Part shown: positions 1 through 5,184 of the stretch, piece by piece
Numbering within the stretch: position 1 is the stretch's first letter
Layout of the letters: every line of letters starts with the position of its first letter
DNA from: Lachnospiraceae bacterium
GTDB taxonomy: Bacteria > Bacillota > Clostridia > Lachnospirales > Lachnospiraceae
DNA length: 5,888 nt
Reading direction: 5' to 3'
Assembly: GCA_900753685.1 (NCBI GenBank)
Contig: CAAEAB010000102.1
Span: 1-5,888, forward strand
Translations under genes and position numbers: made by a program
The notes under the pieces: model-generated
Databases searched by the model: none
What the model was told of the DNA's origin: nothing
What the model saw: the letters and a program-made list of their open reading frames with translations, nothing else

Positions 1-225
1 AATTATGGTACGGCCACATCTTTAGCCGGTTATGGCTATTCAGTGGCAGGTAAAACAGGAACGGCGGAAATCAGCGGCCGGGGTGATAACTCCTGGTTTA
101 TCGGTTATGCTCCGGTAGAACAGCCGGAGATAGCGATCTGTGTTCTTGTTGAAAATGACGAGGGATATTACGAAAGCGCATTGCCTGTGGCGAACGCAGT
201 ACTTCAGTCTTATTTTGGACAATAG
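1..225 (+). CDS. Class B penicillin-binding protein, C-terminal end (partial, 5' truncated by window)
   Basis: The reading frame is open from base 1 and ends at TAG 223-225, giving the last 74 residues. The transpeptidase KTG box is visible as VAGKTGTAE at window residues 15-23, with K18-T19-G20 as the third active-site motif of DD-transpeptidases. It is followed by the typical NSWFIGYAP and IAICVLVEN strands, and the protein ends about 50 residues after the KTG box. The enzyme cross-links peptidoglycan stem peptides on the outer face of the membrane. The short tail with no PASTA repeats after the transpeptidase fold favours a PbpA/PBP2-like elongation or division transpeptidase over a PASTA-bearing PBP such as SpoVD, but the catalytic serine (SxxK) and N-terminal part lie outside the window. 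No clear terminator follows the stop, so some read-through into the next gene is possible. Confidence 0.9.
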   Translation, partial: NYGTATSLAGYGYSVAGKTGTAEISGRGDNSWFIGYAPVEQPEIAICVLVENDEGYYESALPVANAVLQSYFGQ

Positions 226-251
226 AGGAAGTCTGGACGCCAAAATTAAGG

Positions 252-280
252 TTGTATTTGTCTTTAAATGGTTGTATACT
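252..280 (+). promoter_or_regulatory. Sigma-A-like promoter for the Nudix gene
   Basis: TTGTAT (252-257) and TATACT (275-280) are separated by exactly 17 bases. The -10 box matches the consensus at 5 of 6 positions and the -35 box at 3 of 6. Transcription would begin near 287 and give a leader of about 35 nt. The octamer GGTTGTAT occurs twice, at 250-257 and 270-277, overlapping both boxes. Confidence 0.55.
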
Positions 281-321
281 TATCTTAAGAAAAACACACA
301 CCATAAGATGGAGGTACGACC

Positions 322-774
322 ATGACAGAAGCAACAAGCTGTGGCGGTGTGGTTATATTTAGAGGCAAGATCCTTCTGCTATATAAAAACTATAGAAATA
401 AGTATGAAGGATGGGTTTTGCCAAAAGGGACTGTTGAGGAAGGTGAGGAATACAAAGAAACAGCTATCAGAGAGGTGCGTGAAGAGACTGGCGTCAGTGC
501 TTCGATTATTAAATATGTGGGAAAAAGTCAATACACCTTTAATACCGCACAGGATTTAATTGTGAAAGACGTACACTGGTATCTGATGATGTCCGACAGT
601 TATCATAGCAGACCACAACGTGAAGAATATTTTGTGGACTCAGGGTATTACAAATATCACGAGGCTTATCATTTGTTAAAATTTACGAATGAAAAACAGA
701 TACTCGAGAAAGCGTACAGTGAATATGTTGAACTGAAAAAGAGTAATCTGTGGGGCAATAAGAAATATTTCTGA
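322..774 (+). CDS. Nudix (MutT-family) hydrolase
   Basis: The 150-residue protein carries a complete Nudix box at residues 36-58, fitting G-x5-E-x7-R-E-U-x-E-E-x-G-U: G36, E42, then REVREETGV at 50-58. The glutamates E51, E54 and E55 are the expected metal ligands. The fold starts with a GGVVIF strand and a WVLPKG turn just before the box. Nudix enzymes hydrolyse nucleoside diphosphates linked to another group X. The LPKG...EEGE context resembles the diadenosine-polyphosphate/DIPP-like branch, but substrate cannot be fixed from sequence. The C-terminal 65 residues are rich in Tyr, His and Lys and may bind substrate. The ATG at 322 is set by GGAGG at 310-314, 7 bases upstream. There is no signal peptide, so it is cytoplasmic. 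It has its own promoter and terminator and so appears monocistronic. Confidence 0.9.
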   Translation: MTEATSCGGVVIFRGKILLLYKNYRNKYEGWVLPKGTVEEGEEYKETAIREVREETGVSASIIKYVGKSQYTFNTAQDLIVKDVHWYLMMSDSYHSRPQREEYFVDSGYYKYHEAYHLLKFTNEKQILEKAYSEYVELKKSNLWGNKKYF

Positions 775-783
775 GAAAATTGT

Positions 784-825
784 AAATCAGGGTTCCGAAC
801 CGGGGAAACCCTGATTTTTTCTTTT
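784..825 (+). terminator. Intrinsic terminator after the Nudix gene
   Basis: A 9-bp perfect stem, ATCAGGGTT (786-794) with AACCCTGAT (807-815), can be extended by two A-T pairs at the base. It runs into TTTTTT (815-820), C, then TTTT. It begins 10 bases after the Nudix stop codon. Confidence 0.85.
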
Positions 826-853
826 GGCAGGGGATATACTAAAGAAAAATATT
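824..853 (+). promoter_or_regulatory. Possible weak promoter for the polyphosphate:AMP phosphotransferase gene
   Basis: TTGGCA (824-829, 5 of 6 to consensus) lies 18 bases ahead of AATATT (848-853). A second -10-like TATACT is present at 835-840 but has no good -35 partner, because the right spacing falls inside the preceding terminator. Either could serve. A promoter is expected here because a strong terminator lies just upstream. Confidence 0.3.
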
Positions 854-876
854 TTTTAAGGGAAAGAAGGTAGTCT

Positions 877-2373
877 ATGCTGGAAAAAATTAATCTTTCG
901 AAAAAGATGTCAAAGAAAGAGTGCAAGGCGCTGATGGAACAGTTGGAGCCCCAACTATCTCTATTGCAGAGAAGGCTGAAGGAATATAAGGTTCCGGTAG
1001 TAATTTTGTTCGAAGGCTTCGGCGCTTCAGGCAAAGGGACGATGATCAATGAACTAATTCAGCCGATGGATCCGAGGGGTTTTAAGGTGTTTTCCATTCA
1101 AAAAGCAACGGAGGAGGAAGAAATGCGTCCTTATCTGTGGCGGTTTTGGACACGTCTTCCGGAAAACGGCCGGATTCATTTGTTTGACAGGAGCTGGTAC
1201 ACGAAAATTGTAGAAGCCCGGGCAGAGAAACGAAAAAGCCGGGAAAAATCGGAAAGTGCTTATAATGATATCTTAGATTTTGAGCAGGAGCTGGCCCGGG
1301 ATGGTATGCTTATTATTAAGTTCTTCCTTCACATTTCTCCGAAGGAGCAGAAAAAACGCTTTCAGGTTCTGGAAGATAATAAGGAGACCCGGTGGCGTGT
1401 AACAGAGACGGACTGGCGGCACAATAAAGCCTATAATGAATGGCTTCAGGCTTTTGAAGAAATGATACAGAAAACGGATACATCCTATGGCAGCTGGACA
1501 ATTGTTGAAGCCACAGATAGAGAGTATGCAAAAGTAAAAATAATTTCTGCTGTTGTTAAAATGTTTGCGGATCGTCTTGCCAGGGAAGAGAGCCGTGAAA
1601 AAGAAAAAGGAACTCCGCTCGCGGAAGTAATCGAGAAAAACGGCCGGGTAGCCTTTGGCTCTTCGGTTCTTGACGCGGTGGATTTATCGAAGTCTTTAAG
1701 TAAAAGTGTTTATAAAAAGGAATTGGCAGATTTGCAGAAGCGGATGGCGTTGCTGCACAGTGAGCTTTACAAAAGGCGTATCCCAGTCGTCGTCGGCTTT
1801 GAAGGATGGGATGCGGGCGGCAAAGGCGGAGCCATTCACCGGCTGACAAAGACGATGGATCCTCGGGGGTATGAGGTTGTTCCGACATCTGCGCCGAATG
1901 ATATTGAGAAGGCGCATCATTATCTTTGGCGATTCTGGAACCATATGCCGAAGGCCGGCCATGTGGCAATTTTTGACAGGACCTGGTATGGCCGTGTCAT
2001 GGTAGAACGTATTGAGGGCTTCTGTTCGCGGGATGAGTGGCAGAGAGCCTATAATGAAATTAACCGGATGGAGGCCCAGTTGGCCGATGCGGGGGCCATT
2101 GTCCTGAAATTCTGGCTTCATATTGACAAGGATGAACAGAAAAAACGATTCGAGGAGCGTATGGAGGATCCGAATAAGCAGTGGAAGATTACCGACGAGG
2201 ACTGGAGAAACCGGGAAAAATGGGATGAATATGTGAAGGCTGTGGATGAAATGATTCTTAGAACCTCCACCACCTACGCGCCGTGGATTATTGTCGAAGG
2301 AAATGATAAGCTTTATGCCCGGATTAAAGTGCTTCAAACGGTTGTAGAAGCCATTGAGAAACGTTTGAAATAA
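877..2373 (+). CDS. pap: Polyphosphate:AMP phosphotransferase (two-domain, class II PPK2)
   Basis: The 498-residue protein is a tandem duplication of the PPK2 kinase domain (about residues 5-235 and 262-498), the arrangement of class II PPK2 enzymes, which use polyphosphate to convert AMP to ADP in the cytoplasm. The second domain is intact: Walker A GWDAGGKG (310-317), Walker B FDRTWYGRV (366-374) followed by VER (376-378), and a lid segment WKITDEDWRN near 436-445. The first domain keeps GFGASGKG (47-54) and FDRSWY (103-108), but Gly49 replaces the Walker A aspartate and TKIVEAR (109-115) replaces GRVxVER. It is therefore probably structural or regulatory. A charged linker at about 236-250 joins the halves. 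ATG 877 is preceded by GAAGG at 866-870, 6 bases away. Length fits the family (about 475-500). AMP specificity is inferred from the two-domain architecture. Confidence 0.9.
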   Translation: MLEKINLSKKMSKKECKALMEQLEPQLSLLQRRLKEYKVPVVILFEGFGASGKGTMINELIQPMDPRGFKVFSIQKATEEEEMRPYLWRFWTRLPENGRIHLFDRSWYTKIVEARAEKRKSREKSESAYNDILDFEQELARDGMLIIKFFLHISPKEQKKRFQVLEDNKETRWRVTETDWRHNKAYNEWLQAFEEMIQKTDTSYGSWTIVEATDREYAKVKIISAVVKMFADRLAREESREKEKGTPLAEVIEKNGRVAFGSSVLDAVDLSKSLSKSVYKKELADLQKRMALLHSELYKRRIPVVVGFEGWDAGGKGGAIHRLTKTMDPRGYEVVPTSAPNDIEKAHHYLWRFWNHMPKAGHVAIFDRTWYGRVMVERIEGFCSRDEWQRAYNEINRMEAQLADAGAIVLKFWLHIDKDEQKKRFEERMEDPNKQWKITDEDWRNREKWDEYVKAVDEMILRTSTTYAPWIIVEGNDKLYARIKVLQTVVEAIEKRLK

Positions 2374-2390
2374 AGTGCATATGATATAAT
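2361..2390 (+). promoter_or_regulatory. Promoter for the amidase gene: extended -10 that also fits a sigma-K-type -10
   Basis: TGATATAAT at 2382-2390 is a perfect extended -10 (TGn plus TATAAT 2385-2390), with only a poor -35 at normal spacing. The overlapping CATATGATA at 2378-2386 matches the sporulation sigma-K -10 pattern CATAnnnTA, and an AC dinucleotide sits at 2361-2362 (gap of 15 bases, slightly short). The box lies just beyond the stop codon of the upstream gene. Transcription would start near 2397, only a few bases before the ribosome site. Confidence 0.65.
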
Positions 2391-2402
2391 TAAAAAGCTT
2401 TT

Positions 2403-2406
2403 GGAG
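2403..2406 (+). promoter_or_regulatory. Ribosome binding site fixing the amidase start
   Basis: GGAG ends 6 bases before ATG 2413. An in-frame TTG at 2401 overlaps this site and has no ribosome site of its own, so ATG 2413 is the start. Confidence 0.75.
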
Positions 2407-2412
2407 TGTATC

Positions 2413-3180
2413 ATGGCTTATAAGATTATGCTCGATGCGGGACACGGGGGCAGCGATCCGGGAGCTGTTTATAACGGACGTCAGGAAAAGGATGACGTAC
2501 TTCGGCTAACGCTGGCCGTCGGACAGATTTTAGAGGAACGCGGCTTGGATGTGGAATATACACGGACGACAGATATTTATGAAACACCGACACAGAAGGC
2601 CCAGGAAGGGAATAATGCCGGAGTGGATTTTTTTGTATCCATTCATCGGAATTCCTATCCGACACCGAATGCGGTGTCAGGAGTGGAGACTCTTGTTTAT
2701 GATCGAAGCGGAATAAAAAATGAAATGGCGGAGAATATTAACCGGCAGCTTGAAGCCGTCGGTTTTAAAAATTTGGGTGTCAAGGAACGACCGAATCTGG
2801 CAGTACTTCGAAGAACCCGGATGCCTGCTGTGCTTGTCGAAGCCGGTTTTATCAACTCAGATATAGATAATCAGTTATTTGATGAAAATTTTCAGGCAAT
2901 TGCCCAGGGAATCGCTGATGGTATTCTGGATACTCTGGGGCTTTCACCTTCCGGCACGGACACAATGGCCTACACAGTTCAAACCGGAGCCTTCCGAAAC
3001 GAAGAATATGCCCGGGATATGCTGAATCGTCTTTTAAGACAGAACTATCCGGCATTTATTTCGGAGGGAAATGGATATTATCGGGTTCAGATTGGGAATT
3101 TCGGAACCCTTGAAGCGGCGGCCGAGATGGAAAGGCGGCTGCGCCGGGACGGATATCCCACGGCAATCATTGCAGTGTAG
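2413..3180 (+). CDS. N-acetylmuramoyl-L-alanine amidase, Amidase_3 domain plus C-terminal SPOR domain (CwlC-like)
   Basis: The 255-residue product begins directly with the Amidase_3 fold (residues about 3-178). The expected zinc ligands and catalytic residues are visible: H11 in LDAGHGG, E25 in RQEKDD, H78 in VSIHRNS and catalytic E143 in VLVEAGFIN. After a short linker (177-185), residues 186-255 form a SPOR domain (YTVQTGAF ... YYRVQIGNF ... AEMERRLRRDGYP), which binds denuded glycan strands. The enzyme cleaves the bond between N-acetylmuramic acid and L-alanine in peptidoglycan. It has no signal peptide or membrane segment. That, with the length and domain order, recalls Bacillus CwlC, a cytoplasmic amidase made late in sporulation for mother-cell lysis. 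This role is inferred. It has its own promoter and is closed by the hairpin at 3222-3254. Confidence 0.9.
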   Translation: MAYKIMLDAGHGGSDPGAVYNGRQEKDDVLRLTLAVGQILEERGLDVEYTRTTDIYETPTQKAQEGNNAGVDFFVSIHRNSYPTPNAVSGVETLVYDRSGIKNEMAENINRQLEAVGFKNLGVKERPNLAVLRRTRMPAVLVEAGFINSDIDNQLFDENFQAIAQGIADGILDTLGLSPSGTDTMAYTVQTGAFRNEEYARDMLNRLLRQNYPAFISEGNGYYRVQIGNFGTLEAAAEMERRLRRDGYPTAIIAV

Positions 3181-3221
3181 GGATATATTCCGTAAAATAA
3201 AGACGCCGCATGGCAAATATA

Positions 3222-3254
3222 AAACACCGATAAAGTCTGACTTTATCGGTGTTT
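3222..3254. terminator. Bidirectional terminator between convergent amidase gene and tRNA-Arg
   Basis: A perfect 15-bp stem, 3222-3236 with 3240-3254, encloses a 3-base CTG loop. On the plus strand the stem ends in GTGTTT, a short T-tract. On the minus strand it ends in GTGTTTTATATTT, a slightly better one. Its position between a plus-strand gene and a minus-strand tRNA suggests it ends both transcripts. Confidence 0.8.
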
Positions 3255-3281
3255 GGTGACGCTTCTGATAAAATTAAAAAA

Positions 3282-3353
3282 TGCACCCGACGGGAATTGA
3301 ACCCACGCACATGGCTCCGGAGGCCATCGCTCTATCCACTGAGCTACGGGTGC
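3282..3353 (-). tRNA. tRNA-Arg, anticodon CCG
   Basis: The minus strand folds as a 72-nt cloverleaf. The acceptor is GCACCCG paired with CGGGTGC, with discriminator A at 3282. The D arm is GCTC/GAGC with loop AGTGGATA. The anticodon arm is ATGGC/GCCAT around loop CTCCGGA. The T arm has loop TTCAATT. The anticodon CCG (plus-strand 3318-3320) reads the arginine codon CGG, which is used in the neighbouring genes. The variable loop is 4 nt. The 3' CCA is not encoded; the next bases are T-rich, so CCA must be added by nucleotidyltransferase. Confidence 0.95.
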
Positions 3354-3360
3354 AAATAGT

Positions 3361-3389
3361 ATTCTACTATAACTTAAAAAAATTTGCAA
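3361..3389 (-). promoter_or_regulatory. Promoter for tRNA-Arg
   Basis: On the minus strand TTGCAA (3384-3389) and TAGAAT (3361-3366) are separated by 17 bases. Transcription would start at about 3354-3355, leaving a leader of only one or two bases. An overlapping alternative -10, TATAGT (3366-3371), would give a leader of about six bases but lacks a good -35. Confidence 0.5.
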
Positions 3390-3399
3390 TGTTTTTTTG

Positions 3400-3427
3400 A
3401 AAAAAATTCCCGGATTGTTTCCGGGAA
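3400..3427 (-). terminator. Minus-strand intrinsic terminator upstream of the tRNA
   Basis: TTCCCGGA (3407-3414) pairs with TCCGGGAA (3420-3427) around a 5-base loop. Read on the minus strand the stem is followed directly by seven T (complement of A 3400-3406). On the plus strand it is followed by only A residues, so it works in the minus direction. No minus-strand gene lies to its right in this window. Confidence 0.6.
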
Positions 3428-3439
3428 AAACCAATACAG

Positions 3440-3468
3440 TTGACGGAAAGCCCTTTTTTTGATAGAAT
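3440..3468 (+). promoter_or_regulatory. Sigma-A promoter for the membrane-anchored protein gene
   Basis: TTGACG (3440-3445, 5 of 6) and TAGAAT (3463-3468, 5 of 6) are separated by exactly 17 bases. Transcription would start near 3475, giving a leader of about 20 nt that contains the ribosome site. Confidence 0.8.
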
Positions 3469-3480
3469 AAAGAGAATTGA

Positions 3481-3488
3481 AAAGGAGG
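3481..3488 (+). promoter_or_regulatory. Strong ribosome binding site fixing the start at 3495
   Basis: AAAGGAGG is a near-perfect Shine-Dalgarno sequence 6 bases before ATG 3495. An in-frame TTG at 3477 lies upstream of it, near the predicted transcription start, and is not a credible start. Confidence 0.85.
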
Positions 3489-3494
3489 TTTTCT

Positions 3495-4316
3495 ATGAAG
3501 ACAAGTCGTAGTAAAATAATACTTATTATTATACTGTCTGTAATCGTTATTGCAGCGGCGGCGGCAGGCATTGTATTGTCCATGAAGAATAAATCGGAAG
3601 AAAAACAGGCTTCGCCGGCGAATACTTCGGAAAGCGTAGTTATTAATGAGGATGAGATTTCAAAAGACCGTTTATTGCAGGATAAATATCCGGAAATCAA
3701 TGATTTGATAAAAAGATATCGGGAAGCTTTGACAAATGGCGATGTGGAAGCTTTGAAAGTAATTTATAATACGCAAGATGAAATTAGCAATGACGTTCTT
3801 TCATCTACTTCAAAAATCATTGAGGGCTATTCGGATACGGTATGTTATACGAAAAAGGGTCTGGAGGATAATTCCTTTTTTGTATTTATTTATGATAAGC
3901 TGAAAATCAGCGGCATTAATACACCGGCTCCAAATTTGACAATGGTTTATGTGAAGAGTACTGCTGACGGCACTTATTATATTTATCGCGGTGAATTGAA
4001 CGGAACGACAGCTGCTTATGAGTATGATGAAGAAACGAAGGCTTATATTCAAAAGCTTTATGAAGATGATGAAGTCAAGGATTTGATGGCAACGGTATAT
4101 GAGGAGAAGGAAGCGGCCTGTGCTAAAGATGAAGCGCTCAGAAACTTTATTGACGGTCTTTCCTCGCCGACATCGGATGTAACGGATGAGACATCCGCTG
4201 AGACGGCGGAAAGTATCGAAGGCGCTGAAGGAGAAGGTCAGGAGAACGGAGAGAGTGAAAACGGGGAAGCCGGAGGCGAAGAATCTCAGCCGGCCGAGAC
4301 AGAGGTTGTTGGATAA
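3495..4316 (+). CDS. Membrane-anchored extracytoplasmic protein of unknown function with acidic C-terminal tail
   Basis: I do not recognise a named family. The 273-residue product starts with a short basic N-terminus (KTSRSK) and one hydrophobic segment at about residues 8-30, with no lipobox cysteine, so it is probably a single-pass membrane anchor with the rest outside. Residues 31-55 are a polar linker. Residues about 57-205 form the folded part: a helix INDLIKRYREALTNGDVEAL (68-87) followed by beta-rich stretches such as FFVFIYDKLKI and YYIYRGELNG. This pattern suggests an NTF2-like fold, which is an inference from shape only. Residues from about 224 to the end are low complexity, rich in Glu, Gly, Ser and Thr; residues 231-270 contain about 15 acidic residues and no Lys or Arg. 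It has its own promoter and terminator, so neighbours give no clue to function. Confidence 0.8.
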   Translation: MKTSRSKIILIIILSVIVIAAAAAGIVLSMKNKSEEKQASPANTSESVVINEDEISKDRLLQDKYPEINDLIKRYREALTNGDVEALKVIYNTQDEISNDVLSSTSKIIEGYSDTVCYTKKGLEDNSFFVFIYDKLKISGINTPAPNLTMVYVKSTADGTYYIYRGELNGTTAAYEYDEETKAYIQKLYEDDEVKDLMATVYEEKEAACAKDEALRNFIDGLSSPTSDVTDETSAETAESIEGAEGEGQENGESENGEAGGEESQPAETEVVG

Positions 4317-4367
4317 ATCAGGCGTTAAAGCAGAGAATATCGAATAAACACTTTAAAAAATGAGAGA

Positions 4368-4407
4368 AAAAGGTTTCTATCACTGGAAGGGTGACAGAAA
4401 CCTTTTC
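4368..4407 (+). terminator. Intrinsic terminator after the membrane-anchored protein gene
   Basis: A long stem, 4368-4383 with 4391-4406, has 15 pairs and one A-C mismatch around a 7-base loop (TGGAAGG). The T-tract TTTT at 4403-4406 pairs with A 4368-4371, so the free T-tail is short. The opposite strand also carries T after the stem, so it may work both ways. Confidence 0.65.
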
Positions 4408-4419
4408 TGGACTTAGATT
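4391..4419 (+). promoter_or_regulatory. Possible promoter for rluF-ligA overlapping the terminator
   Basis: GTGACA (4391-4396, 5 of 6 to the -35 consensus) and TAGATT (4414-4419, 4 of 6 to the -10) are 17 bases apart. The -35 lies in the right arm of the preceding hairpin. Transcription would start near 4426, giving a leader of about 18 nt. Confidence 0.35.
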
Positions 4420-4443
4420 AAATGCAGAGTAGGGAAATGAACC

Positions 4444-5184
4444 ATGGAAAAGATGAGATTGAATAAATATTTAAGCGGTCAGGGCGTCTGCTCCCGCAGA
4501 GAGGCAGACCGTTATATTGAAGCGGGAAAGGTGACCATTGATGGCCGGGTGGCCGGGATGGGGGAGAAGGTGGACGGAACGGAACACATTCTTTTTGACG
4601 GTCGGCATGTTGGCGTTGCCAAGGAAGAGAAAATACTGCTTGCTATGAATAAACCGGCGGGGATTGTATGCTCCAGTAAAGAAAAGGATAATATTATCGA
4701 TTATTTGAAATATCCTAGGCGTGTATATCCGGTGGGGCGCCTGGACAAGGAGTCCACAGGGCTGATTTTATTAACCAACGACGGCGAACTAATGAATGAG
4801 ATTTTGAAAGCCCGGAATTATCATGAAAAGGAGTATGAGGTTCGGGTAAAGGAACGGATTACGGCAGATTTTATTCGGGGAATGAGCGAGGGGGTCTGGC
4901 TTTCGGAGCTTGGAGTAAAAACTCGTCCGTGTAAGGTGAAAAAAGTGGACGCCTATACCTTTCGGATTATTTTGACCCAGGGCTTGAACCGTCAGATCCG
5001 GCGGATGTGCGCATATTTTAATTATCACGTGGTTACATTAAAGCGTATACGAATTATGAATATTTTGTTGGGGGATCTTAAAGAGGGCGAGTATCGTAAG
5101 GTTGAAGGCCGTGAGTTGAAAGAATTGAGAAAAGCTGCAGGCGATGATGGAAAAGAACTCCGGGGAGGAAAAAATCATGAGTGA
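4444..5184 (+). CDS. rluF: 23S rRNA pseudouridine synthase, RluF type
   Basis: The 246-residue protein opens with an S4 RNA-binding domain (about residues 4-50: RLNKYLSGQGVCSRREADRYI). The RsuA/RluB/RluE/RluF-type pseudouridine synthase domain follows. The catalytic aspartate is D101 in PVGRLDKESTGL (97-108). The segments HEKEYEVRV (127-135), CKVKK (163-167) and GLNRQIRRMCAYF (180-192) followed by RIRIMN (201-206) match E. coli RluF closely, more than RluB, RluE or RsuA. E. coli RluF makes pseudouridine 2604 in helix 74 of 23S rRNA; the same target here is inferred. It lacks the long basic tail of E. coli RluF. ATG 4444 was chosen with AGGG at 4431-4434, 9 bases upstream; ATG 4453 is possible but has a poor ribosome site. 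The 3' end overlaps ligA by 8 bp. Confidence 0.88.
   Translation: MEKMRLNKYLSGQGVCSRREADRYIEAGKVTIDGRVAGMGEKVDGTEHILFDGRHVGVAKEEKILLAMNKPAGIVCSSKEKDNIIDYLKYPRRVYPVGRLDKESTGLILLTNDGELMNEILKARNYHEKEYEVRVKERITADFIRGMSEGVWLSELGVKTRPCKVKKVDAYTFRIILTQGLNRQIRRMCAYFNYHVVTLKRIRIMNILLGDLKEGEYRKVEGRELKELRKAAGDDGKELRGGKNHE
5164..5168 (+). promoter_or_regulatory. Ribosome binding site of ligA inside the end of rluF
   Basis: GGAGG ends 8 bases before ATG 5177 and lies in the last codons of rluF. Together with the overlapping ATGAGTGA (ligA start and rluF stop) this indicates translational coupling. Confidence 0.8.

Noticed and set aside
281..309. Inverted repeat ATCTTA/TAAGAT in the Nudix leader
   Set aside because: Only 6 A/T-rich pairs with a 16-base loop; too weak to call a regulatory hairpin.
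669..1049. A minus-strand open frame of 126 codons spanning the Nudix end and PAP start
   Set aside because: It crosses a terminator and two well-supported genes, has no ribosome site or recognisable motif, and its composition is that of an antisense shadow.
1696..2445. A long minus-strand open frame (249 codons) opposite PAP
   Set aside because: The plus-strand gene has clear PPK2 motifs over this whole span. The antisense frame shows no domain and no ribosome site, and such frames are common opposite codon-biased genes.
3282..3353. tRNA gene as an integration (att) site for a mobile element
   Set aside because: No integrase, no repeat of the tRNA 3' end and no change of gene character are seen on either side within the window.
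3374..3700. Minus-strand open frame of 108 codons with hydrophobic stretches ending at the minus-strand terminator
   Set aside because: Its hydrophobic part is the antisense of the membrane segment of the 3495 gene, and it has no ribosome site. It runs through the hairpin, so the terminator does not follow its stop codon.
4437..4466. A nine-codon open frame overlapping the start of rluF, possibly a leader peptide
   Set aside because: It is very short, lies only 3 bases from the AGGG site and has no regulatory codon pattern; chance is the simplest explanation.
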